Positions 32,311 through 40,745 of a DNA stretch of 64,000 bases are shown here, piece by piece (the first letter of the stretch is position 1; each line of letters opens with the position of its first letter). Below the pieces are notes generated by a model. That model saw only the letters and a program-made list of their open reading frames with translations. It was not told where the DNA came from and made no database searches. This stretch comes from Liopterus haemorrhoidalis (lineage: Eukaryota; Arthropoda; Insecta; Coleoptera; Dytiscidae). The stretch is taken from the NCBI GenBank assembly GCA_963971575.1, contig OZ020624.1, forward strand, positions 13,726,625-13,790,624, read 5' to 3'. The position numbers were made by a program, and so were the translations under genes.

Positions 32311-32340
32311 ACTTCTACGAAGCGTCGCGACGGCGGGTTT
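31860..32340. repeat. degenerate GC-rich minisatellite in copy B
   Basis: Units such as CGACGGCGGGCGTCG and GCGTCGGGACGTC recur irregularly. They encode the TPDVPT/TPAV-like repeats on the minus strand. Copy A has fewer such units, which may explain part of the length difference. Confidence 0.6.
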
Positions 32341-32552
32341 TGAAATGTTAAAGGATTCGAGGTAGGTTGAAAATGAAGTTAAAGTTTGCGTTGTCAATGT
32401 GCGTGTTGCGTGATTCTAAGTTGAAAAGTAATAAAATAACAAAAATGAGTTATTATATCTAAGTTATTTTATATTTTAGAAAAACGACAAACACATTTAC
32501 AAAAACATACACAAAATAAATACAAGTCCCAGAATCGAGACACACTGACAGT

Positions 32553-32624
32553 TTTCGGCGTAAAGCTAGAGGCAAATAGCCTATTGTTGATTTCGGCGTA
32601 AAGCCAGAGGCAAATAGCCTATTG
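32553..32624 (-). repeat. duplicated 34-bp unit in Jockey 3' UTR
   Basis: TTTCGGCGTAAAGC-AGAGGCAAATAGCCTATTG occurs at 32553-32586 and 32591-32624 with one mismatch. On the minus strand it reads AATAGGCTATTTGCCTCTGG, a type of sequence found near the 3' ends of Jockey elements. Duplication of the 3' recognition region may be functional. Confidence 0.75.
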
Positions 32625-32839
32625 ATGAGGTGAGCGTGTGAGAAACTGACGTTTGATCTCTCTCTATCTTATCCTGGCTCCACGTGTACCGGGCATTTTT
32701 CAGCCCTCCACACTTGTATCTGAAACAGAACACAAAATTAGTGCAAGAATGTATTTTGGACCGTCACTACCTGAGTGGTAGAGAGGGATTATTCATAAGG
32801 TGATTTGGAAAATTTTTGGGTATGGGTAATTTTCAAAAT

Positions 32840-33090
32840 TGTTGAGGATTATAGCTTTACGGAATTAGCTATGGTAGGATTAGTGTTGTTCACTGGTGTA
32901 ATGATGTGATTAGGGCGACTTTGGTAATTCCAAATGTCTTGGGATTATAGCTTTGGGAGATTAGCTATGGCTGGAATTGGATTATTGAACTATTAGGGTG
33001 CAATTAGGAAAGATTTTGGACGTGGATATTTCCAAATGTCTTCAGGATTATAGCTCTGGGAAATAGCTATGGTCGGATTAGGATGGTTCT
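32840..33090 (-). repeat. three imperfect repeats at the Jockey ORF2 end
   Basis: AGGATTATAGCTTT or AGGATTATAGCTCTGG followed by TTAGCTATGG and GGATTAG occurs near 32845, 32937 and 33045, about 92-105 bp apart. They encode or once encoded variants of the C-terminal AISQSYNPEDIW segment. This suggests tandem growth of the ORF2 tail. Confidence 0.65.
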
Positions 33091-35689
33091 CGGCTGAGAG
33101 AAGGAATTTTTCGGTTTGGACTTTGATAAGTTCTCGGATGGTAGGAATGTTGTGATCTTTGCGAATGTCCGAGTTTCTTACGAACCAAGGCGCATTCACT
33201 GCTTGACGGAGGATGATGTTTTGAAGTGTTTGAAGCTTCGTGAAATGACCTGGGCTGGAGTAGGCCCATATTGGAGCGGCATAGGTGATGATAGGACGGA
33301 TGACGGATTTGTAAATTGTTAGTTTGTTCTGAATGTTTAGTTTGCTCTTGCGGTTTATGAGTGGGTATAACATGCGTTTAGCTGTTCGGACTGTTTGAAT
33401 GGTATGGTTGGTGTTGGTGACCCAACTGAGGCGTTTGTCGATGATAACACCGAGATATTTTGCGGATTCGGACCATGGGATCTGTTGATCGTATATTAGG
33501 ACGTGATTTTTAGGTTGGGCGTGCCTTCTCGAGATGAGAACGGCTTGGCTTTTGGATGCGTTGATAAGGATTCTCCACTTGGTGAACCACTCTTCTAGTG
33601 CGTTCGCCGCGTTTTGAAGCTTATCTGTGATGTGCTGGGAGCTCCAGGATTTTGTTAGGATTGCCGTGTCATCGGCGTAGGAACATAGGATTGTTGAGTC
33701 GGTTTTAGGGATATCGTAGGTATATAGGATATAGAGGAAAGCTGCAAGTGGGGAACCTTGCGGGAGACCTGATTCCATCGTTCTCTGTCCAGACAGAGCA
33801 GCACCTGTTCTTACTCTGAATACCCTGTCCTGAAGGTACGACCATATCTGGCGGACCAGATATGGAGGTATCTTAGCCTTCTCGAGCTTGTAGATGAGGC
33901 CTTCGTGCCAGACTCGGTCGAATGCCTTGGCGACGTCTAGGAACACCGCCCCGGTGTTCATGTTGCGGTTGAAGCCGTCGGTTACGAACTCCGTTATCCT
34001 CAGGATTTGATGGCAGGTACTGTGTCGGGCTCTGAATCCACATTGTTCGTCTGGAATTAAGTTGAGATCATCTGCAGCGTCCTGGAGACGAGAGAGCACG
34101 ATTTTTTCAAAGACTTTGCCGAGGTTGGAAAGTAGGCTTATAGGACGGTAGTTTTGCGGAAAGGATCGGTTTTGTGAAGGTTTGGGGATCATTACGACTG
34201 TGGCTTCCTTCCAGGTTGACGGGAAGTGGCTCATCTTCAGCGCGGCGTTGTAGATGGATGTTAGGGCTACTGTTGCCTTCCTTCCGAGATGTCGTAATGC
34301 TCTGTTCGGGATCTGGTCTGGGCCTGGAGCTTTCCTGAGTGAAACGTGGTCTAGGATGTTTTTAACCTCTGATGGTAGTATGAGGCTTTCAAACGGGATT
34401 TTAGGAATGGGATCAGTGTGAAGGTTTAGGATGTGTTCCTCGACTTGGTCGATGAAATCTTCGTCTGCGTTTAAGACGTTTGGGCTGAACTGTGTCTCTA
34501 GCTGATCAGCGAAGGCTTCGCTCTTGCCTTCTTCGCTGTAGGTTACTCCTTGTAGTCCGTGGATAGGAGGTATTCTCTGCCGTTTGTTCTTGAGCGCTTT
34601 CGCTAGCTTCCACAGTGAGCCATTGTCGGGTGTCAGCAGTTCTAGCTTCTCTTCCCACAGTTTGTTGCGGTGATCTGAAAGAGCATGTTTTAGTTGTCTT
34701 GCAATGTTATTCATTACCGTTCTGTCCGCAGGGTCTCTCCATCTTTGTCATGTGCGTCTGGCTCTGTTGCGGTCTCGGATGAGGTCTAGTATGTGGTTAG
34801 GAAGTTCTTTACGCTTCTTGACAGGATTTACAGTGATGGATGCGGCTTTTAGTCCGCTGTGGATCAGGTTTGTGTAGTCGGAAACTGCTTGTTCTAGTTG
34901 ATCATCGGTTTCAATTAGACGTCTGCAATTGATGTTGTTCTCTACGTGATTCTGAAAAGAAGGCCAGTGAATTTTAGTTATTTGTTCTGAAGGTTCGTTA
35001 TCTGCGGGTCCATTGATATATAGGATAACAGGATTGTGGTCTGAGTCTAGGTCGTTAATGGAGTATAGTTCTGTCGTGAAAGGAAGGTTTGAGATTACAC
35101 AAATGTCTAATACGTCAGGAGCTGTGGGTAAGGTGCGATGGAAGAATGTGGGTTCTGTCGGTCCTATTACGGCCACATTTGATGTCTCAGCGTATTCGCG
35201 CAGTATTTTTCCGCTTGGATGGTGACAGTGCTGTTTCAGGATGGGTCTTTGCAGTTGAAATCACCAGCCAGGATCACCGCTCCAGGAAAGTTTAGTAGAG
35301 CGTCCAGATCTTTTGTGTTCAATTTCTTCTTGGGCTGTCTGTAGATGGTAGTTAGCCTGAGTTGTCCATGTGCCGTGTTTAGTGAAACTGTGTCTGCCTC
35401 TAGACTGGTCGTGTCTGGTGTCGGTGCTATGTAGTGGTCTATGCAGTTTCGGACGTAAATTGCAACACCTCCGCATTTGCTTACTGTTCTGTCCTTGCGG
35501 TAGAAAGCGTAGTTCTTGATTTGCGGGTCTCTGTCGCCTGCTGAGAGATGCGTCTCTGATATCAGAGCTACGTCTATGCTGTGTTCTCTGAGAAAGCGAT
35601 CTAAGTCGTTTCTCTTCGGCCATAGGCTTTCGGCGTTCCATAACACCACATTCAGTTGAGTTGGACGGATTTTTTTGGTGTGAATCCAT
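32993..35689 (-). pseudogene. Jockey-clade ORF2: endonuclease and reverse transcriptase
   Basis: The endonuclease shows LWNAESL, SETHL, AGDFNCKD and DSDHNPV. The reverse transcriptase has NYRPISLLSNLGK, CGFRARHSTCHQ, GAVFLDVAKAFDRVW, SGLPQGSPLAAFLYILY and CSYADDTAIL. Breaks: an A7 tract near 35665 separates ATG from the endonuclease frame, TGA at 35236 probably replaces Trp, an indel follows near 35215, and TGA at 34748 probably replaces Arg. From 34714 the frame is open to 32993 (573 codons). No RNase H, as expected for Jockey. Confidence 0.9.
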
Positions 35690-35692
35690 GAT

Positions 35693-37153
35693 TTAAGGAG
35701 TGAAGATTGCGGAGATGGATTGCCATACCATCATGAGTGCTTCTGTCGGCGATGAAGCCGTGAGAAGTCTTGTGATAAACAGGATTCCTCTTTGGACTAT
35801 GCTATGCCAGTCCATTGAGAAAAGGGTATTTAGGAGATTGGGTTCTGTTGCGGGCTCAGAGGATGATGGGGGTTCCGTCTGTTTTGCTTGTCTGGGAGCT
35901 TGTGTGGTACTAGGTTTAGGTTCATTTGATACATTTGATACTACCTGACTGTAGGATCTAGATGTCGATGGCTGCGGAGTGCTATCTGATGTGGCCGTCT
36001 TCCTGGAGAGGTTTGGGAAGTCTCTGGCTGCTGTGCGGGTATTCCGTGCTGCTGTTTGCGGTCTTTCTACGCTGCGTTCGACCTGTCTCTGTGCTGGTCT
36101 GCATGGACACTGTCGGAAGCTTGCTGCATGGTCTGCTGGGTGTCCCCGTGTTGCACAGTTGAAACACTTTGGTGTGGCTGCTGCTGGTTTTTTGCAGTTG
36201 GCTGAGGCGTGGTTACCTGCGCATTTCACGCACTTTGGTGCCGCAAAGCATCCGCTTTGTGTATGGCCGTAGAGCTGACAGTTGAAACACTGCTTGATTA
36301 TGCCTCTCAGCCTTCTCTTGCTCTCTACTTTCACTGTCAGGTGAAAGAGCGCTTTTAGTTGGTAGACTTTCCTTCCATTCTCTGATTTTTCTACCTGTGC
36401 GTAGATCATTGGCAGCGGATCTTTTCCCTCAGGGCCTGTCATCAGTCGTGTCACTTTCAGCACTGGTACTTGCAGTCTGTTAAGTTCAGCTGTCACTTGA
36501 TCGTCCGTAAAACATTGCGGCACGCCTCGAATTACTACTCTCAGCGGCTTGTCTTCCCTGAGCGGGTATAAAAAGTGTTCGTACTCTTTGGACGAATCAA
36601 GTAGCTTTTTGAGTGCGCGCCAGTCTTCTACTGTGGGCACTTGGATTGCTATTCCTTCTTTCTTGCTCGTTGCTCGGGTGAACCTTATCTTCCTGTTGTC
36701 CATGGTTCTCTGTAACTGTGGCCATTTGCTGGTTGACGTGAGGGTGATCTCGGGGATCGTGGTTTTTGTCCGTGGTTTCTCTGCTTCGGTTGTGTTGTTT
36801 GGAGTTGTCTCTCCTTCTTTTTCATTTTCGCTTTCTGAGTTGCTAAGGACCCCAAATCTATTACTAATAATAGTTGGAGATGTTAGCTTACCTGATTGTG
36901 GTGAAGAATTCCTGATCTTCTTCGATTTGGGCTGCTGGTGAAATTCATCCTCGCTGGAGTTTACGACTGACTCGTAGATTGATAGATCTCGCTTGCTTGT
37001 TATGGACGTGTTCGCCGACATGATGGATGAGGTGGACATTCCCGACTGGCTGGTGTCCCTTGCTGGTTTTGCGTCCGTGATGGTAATCGTAGCTCTTGGT
37101 CTTGGCCTTCGTTGTTCCTTTGGCTTGGAGCCGCCTGGCTTTGGGTCGCCCAT
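35693..37153 (-). CDS. Jockey-clade ORF1 (gag-like)
   Basis: Open from ATG at 37153 to the stop at 35693, about 486 codons. The middle has RVVIRGVPQCFTDDQV, typical of the domain that precedes Jockey gag zinc knuckles. Knuckles follow: CFNCQLYGHTQSGC, CVKCAGNHASANC and CFNCATRGHPADHAASFRQC. The C-terminal part is Ser/Pro/Gln-rich. It binds element RNA. Intact although ORF2 is broken. Confidence 0.85.
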   Translation of the reverse strand: MGDPKPGGSKPKEQRRPRPRATITITDAKPARDTSQSGMSTSSIMSANTSITSKRDLSIYESVVNSSEDEFHQQPKSKKIRNSSPQSGKLTSPTIISNRFGVLSNSESENEKEGETTPNNTTEAEKPRTKTTIPEITLTSTSKWPQLQRTMDNRKIRFTRATSKKEGIAIQVPTVEDWRALKKLLDSSKEYEHFLYPLREDKPLRVVIRGVPQCFTDDQVTAELNRLQVPVLKVTRLMTGPEGKDPLPMIYAQVEKSENGRKVYQLKALFHLTVKVESKRRLRGIIKQCFNCQLYGHTQSGCFAAPKCVKCAGNHASANCKKPAAATPKCFNCATRGHPADHAASFRQCPCRPAQRQVERSVERPQTAARNTRTAARDFPNLSRKTATSDSTPQPSTSRSYSQVVSNVSNEPKPSTTQAPRQAKQTEPPSSSEPATEPNLLNTLFSMDWHSIVQRGILFITRLLTASSPTEALMMVWQSISAIFTP

Positions 37154-37249
37154 ACCCCTCAGTGGGTACGGCACCCGCTGCTGGATTGTTCCTCGCTGTC
37201 CGGAAGAATGTTGCGGTCTGTAATCAGAAAAACTGTTGCGACTGCGACC

Positions 37250-37760
37250 TGATCGTATAGATCTGGTGACGGTCGATCGGTGCGTTTCCCTCCTGGCAAT
37301 AGGAGAGAACCGTTAGTTGGAGCAGTGCCGGGCTAAACTTAGAGGTTACCGCTGGTCGGGCCAATAAGTTATTACCGGGCGTTGAGCTCTTGTCTGGAAG
37401 GTAGATAGTGAGCGTGTAAATTCTCTTTTCTCAGTAGTCTGTCTGCACCGGAGTACTGACAGCCTATGACGGGCCAACTTGACGTTTGATTGAAAATCAC
37501 TCGTCTTTTATACGATTTTGAGGATTTGGTATGGAAAGGGAAAGTTTTGCTATTGGTTACTGAGAATATGGTAGGGTAGCGGAATGCGCAGTTCAAAGTG
37601 CGCAATTCGTGGTATAGACCGCGAATTACGCGGAATAAAGTAGATCCGCGGGTCTCAATCGATGGCGCGAATCATGACGATTCCAACGATAGGTGATAGT
37701 GTGGGGTGGGAGGCACCCCACACGAGATATCGCGAGAAGCGCGAAATATCTCCTGCAACA
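37250..37760 (-). promoter_or_regulatory. 5' part of LTR-like copy B with TATA box
   Basis: TATAAAAGACGAG on the minus strand (about 37501-37513) lies about 250 bp from the TGT end. Near the end a palindrome GCGATATCTCG/CGAGATATCGC occurs (37728-37750). Downstream the Jockey element begins; the boundary near 37250 is approximate. Confidence 0.5.
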
Positions 37761-38763
37761 ATATGTCGTTTAGAGGTATTATGTTATTTTTATTTTTCAA
37801 AAGATATTTGATATCTGGTATAATAGTAACAAATTCTGACTCGTGTTTTGTAGGCACGGGTCGTAAATAATACAAATCATAATTTTGTTCAAAGTCTATT
37901 GGGAGTGATAGAAAGTATATTATCTGGTCGCTTTCAATTTTGCAATTAATTTTTATGATAGATTCGAAGTCTAATATATTTTCATAAGTTAGATCAAAAG
38001 GTAACTGGTTTTTATAAAATTTTGAAATTTTTTGTAACTCGTCAAAGAGTTCCGTAGTTTTTATGATGCTTGGGTGAAGGGTTTGCAATTTGCAAAAGGT
38101 TATAGAATTTTCTACATCTTGAAGAACATTCAAGATTGCGTTATAGAGAATTATTAACTGGTTATATAAGTCTTTTGTGAATAAAATGTCTGTCTGTTGT
38201 ATTCTGTCATTGACTATGCTGTTTAATTGATTTATTCTTGTTTTTAACAATCTTTCGTTATGTTGAATATTCTGAACGGATGAGTTGAAATTTTCGATAA
38301 TTTTTTCGTTAATACTGTATTGGAATTTAAGTTGTTCTTGTATGTTAGTTACTTTACCTTTTAATTGGTTTATAATTTTATCATATCTTTTGCCATCTTC
38401 GGCGTCTAAGTTACCGGATATAGATTTTACTATTGATCCCAATCCGTCAATAAATCCGCGTTTATTCCTAATTTTAGGATGTATTTTTATGTTGTTAATT
38501 TTTTACTGTGTGGATTTTTGTAAAAATTCAACAATTTTGCCGTAATTATCAATTTCTTTTCTCGTATAGAGAGTGCTGTTAAAAATTCCGTTTTTTAAAT
38601 TTTGGTATTGTTCTTTTAAATTTTCATTTTCTTCGTATAATGGTTCTAGATTGAAGTAATGCACGAAAGTGTGTTCTGTTTTTTCTAGTTTAGCTGGGCC
38701 CAAATTTATAGGTAGAACTCCGAGATTATTAGAGATATCTTTTAAGATTGCTCCTTGTCCCAA
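37761..38763 (-). pseudogene. env: env N-terminal part, copy 2
   Basis: It overlaps the integrase end, as in errantiviruses where env follows pol closely. LGVLPINLGPAKLEKTEHTF begins the ectodomain. A stop at 38503 interrupts it. Near 38465 an RNKRGFIDGLGS stretch gives a furin-type site and fusion-peptide-like start, matching copy 1. A long helical region follows to the insertion at 37760. Described only; it is not intact. Confidence 0.8.
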
Positions 38764-39914
38764 TGCGAACAGACTGGAAGATTTTTAAATTTGTAAGTTT
38801 TTTGTTTAGGTCTTTTTATGTTAGATAGGTGAATATTTTCAGATGTGTTACCGTGGCGAGTTTTAATTTTTGCCGTTTTTAGATTTTCATTTAAAGATTT
38901 TATTTTTTCGCGTTTGTATTTATTTTTCGTTTTAGCTTGTTTCTGTCTGTTTTTAACATACACGGTTCCTGGGATTTCCGGTAATATTTCGCGATTTTTA
39001 TTGTGGTACTCTGTCGTCTTTGCTTTACTTTCCTGAAGTTTTTCGTTAACCTTTTGGAATAATAATTTCATTTTATTTTTGTGATTTTCTATGTAATTGT
39101 TCAATAGTTGTCTTTCTATTTCTATATTAAAAGGTGATTTTGTGTCTAAGGCTCCGGATATAATTTCAAATGGTTTTAATTTTGTTGTTGAATGTATAGA
39201 ATCATTGTAGGCGATAAGAGCATAATTTACCTTCACGTCTATAGGTTCCTTTTTATATTCGGTTTGGTTATTAAGAAGCCGAATGTGCTCAATTAATGTC
39301 GAATGAAATCTTTCAATTGCGCCGTTGGATTCCGGGTGTTGTGAGGATATAAAGTGGATTTTGATTTTATGAAGTTCCAATAATTCTTTGACAAGGGAAT
39401 TTTTAAATTCTAACCCGTTATCCGAAATGATTTGTTCTGGGGTACCGTGATGCGAGAAAAATCTCAATAGGTTATTGACAATTTCAATTCCTTGGGCTGA
39501 GTTTAATTTGTACGCCTGTGCGTATTTAGAAAAAGAATCTATTACGGTCAAGAATTTTGTGCTTTCCAAGGTAATGCTGTCTATATGTAATATCTGAAAC
39601 GGTTTATTTGCTGTGGGCGTCACGTTATATTTTAATTTCAACGGGTTCCTGTCATATTTGGTTATCTGGCAGATCTCACATCTATTAATATACGTTTGGA
39701 TGGATTCGCGTAATTTGGGCCAGTAGTATAATTCTTTTATTCGCGTTTCTGTGTCGTCGATGCCGCGGTGGTTCGTTTTACCCTCGTGATAATTTTTTAT
39801 AATTTCAATGAGTTCTTCTTCCGTTTCTACGTCTGTTAGGAACTGAGTACATTTGACCATGTTAATTTCTGAATTTTTAAAATAATTTTGCAAAACAACG
39901 CTCATCAAGTTCAT
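38742..39914 (-). CDS. int: integrase of errantivirus copy 2
   Basis: Open frame of 390 codons in a different frame from the upstream linker; the two overlap at 39877-39914. It has NYHEGKTNHRG...CEIC (HHCC zinc site), then TVIDSFSKYAQ (Asp), ISDNGLEFKNS (Asp) and HPESNGAIERFH (Glu), and a basic C-terminal domain. It inserts the DNA copy into YRYR-type sites such as the TATA duplicated here. The frame break upstream is probably a mutation, as pol is expected to be continuous. Confidence 0.9.
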   Translation of the reverse strand: MNLMSVVLQNYFKNSEINMVKCTQFLTDVETEEELIEIIKNYHEGKTNHRGIDDTETRIKELYYWPKLRESIQTYINRCEICQITKYDRNPLKLKYNVTPTANKPFQILHIDSITLESTKFLTVIDSFSKYAQAYKLNSAQGIEIVNNLLRFFSHHGTPEQIISDNGLEFKNSLVKELLELHKIKIHFISSQHPESNGAIERFHSTLIEHIRLLNNQTEYKKEPIDVKVNYALIAYNDSIHSTTKLKPFEIISGALDTKSPFNIEIERQLLNNYIENHKNKMKLLFQKVNEKLQESKAKTTEYHNKNREILPEIPGTVYVKNRQKQAKTKNKYKREKIKSLNENLKTAKIKTRHGNTSENIHLSNIKRPKQKTYKFKNLPVCSHWDKEQS

Positions 39915-40320
39915 CTTTGAAATAAACGTAATATTTTACTTTTGGAGCGATGTAATCTTTTATAAATTTTATTATCTCCTTTTCATAGTCTGATTTTGAA
40001 AATTGAATAGAAATACGTTGTTTAAGATCGTGATGTTTAGTGATCTGTGGACTACTAGGGCTATGTGCAACTTGCGAAATTATAATTTGATTTTTTCCCA
40101 TGTTTACAGGGCTGTCTACGACAGGAATTCCTACTATGGGGTGCTCTCTATTCGAATGTCCGGTTGCGCCACTATCTGAGTTACTATCGTCGATAATTTC
40201 GATTATATCGTCTGGTTCGACTATCATGGACTGGCTGGCATTATTTTTGAAATTTTTATTAAAATCGTCCATGTACGTGAAGAAGGCGTCAAATTCGTTA
40301 GACTCATTTGCATTCAATTC
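39877..40320 (-). pseudogene. acidic linker with SUMO-interaction-like motif, copy 2
   Basis: This part of the 40500-39877 frame follows the macrodomain. DDIIEIIDDSNSD (about 40175-40215) has an I-E-I-I core flanked by acidic residues and serine. HPIVGIPVVDSPVN and QRISIQFSKSDYEKEIIKFI follow and are shared with copy 1 (NPIVGIPIIESPVN, QRISLQISKNNFQNDIINFI). The latter part is the N-terminal extension of integrase. No known fold; the SUMO-binding idea is inference. Confidence 0.6.
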
Positions 40321-40324
40321 TAAT

Positions 40325-40745
40325 CTAGGAAGTTTGAAAACGGTTATGATAATTTCTGAATTCCTAAACACGTACTGAATCATAAGTTTGACATCCGACC
40401 AATTTAAATTGTCTCTTCCACAACCTAATTTAGGTATACTCAGTTTTTTAATTTTATGCTTTAGACAGAAATTTCTAAGATTTAATAAGGAGTAAAACAT
40501 GTCTTGACTTGTAGGTTTGTCGTTGTGATTAGATATCGTACACGATATAACGGTCTCTAAACTTTAAATATACTACATTAAAAAGTTTCGGATTTTGTTT
40601 ATTTAGCGTTTCTACATTTTGAAATTTTTCTCTAAATAATTTTCCTAAACCGCGGGACATTTTTAAATCCTTGCTAACGCAATGGACTAAGCTGTCTTCA
40701 AGAGGAGCATTGAAAAGGTCCCCTTCAACTTCCAAAATTTTGTTT
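40325..40745 (-). pseudogene. TARG1/OARD1-like macrodomain, copy 2
   Basis: The N half is in the pol frame, residues about 654-724: EVEGDLFNAPLEDSLVHCVS, then DLKMSRGLGKLF and FRDRYIV. The C half is in the next frame from about 40518: KLSIPKLGCGRDNLNWSDVK, then RNSEIIITVFKLP. A one-base indel near 40535 separates them. OARD1-type macrodomains share the GDLF, HC.S.D, G...LF and P.IGCG.D.L.W motifs and end with a TV strand. The Asp of GCGxD, catalytic in human TARG1, is kept. It lies between RNase H and integrase. Confidence 0.82.

Larger units (their letters stand above)
32540..37250 (-). mobile_element. Jockey-clade LINE, near full length, inactivated
   Basis: Minus-strand element with ORF1 (37153-35693), ORF2 (35689-32993) and a 3' UTR containing a duplicated 34-bp unit. 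Ends are approximate: I could not fix a target duplication. It interrupts the LTR-like copy B between its TATA region and its ORF. Two nonsense changes and two frameshifts disable ORF2. Confidence 0.82.
31100..37760 (-). mobile_element. TGT...ACA solo-LTR-like element, copy B, carrying a Jockey insertion
   Basis: On the minus strand it begins TGTTGCAGGAG and ends CCCCCGTGACA between ATAT duplications. The outer parts (about 0.5 kb at 37250-37760 and 1.4 kb at 31100-32500) give a unit of about 1.9 kb once the Jockey element is removed, similar to copy A (1658 bp). The shared plan is TATA box near the start, about 280-codon ORF, AATAAA near the end. It splits errantivirus env. Confidence 0.8.

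Noticed and set aside
32480..32700. ATCAAACGTCA and ACACGCTCAC, repeated near 37400-37495 and 32635-32655, as Jockey target duplication
   Set aside because: Both matches are short, and they do not sit at element ends; using them would cut off the typical Jockey 3' unit.
35700..37223. Long plus-strand frames over Jockey ORF1
   Set aside because: Antisense shadows; the minus strand has the zinc knuckles and the correct Jockey order.
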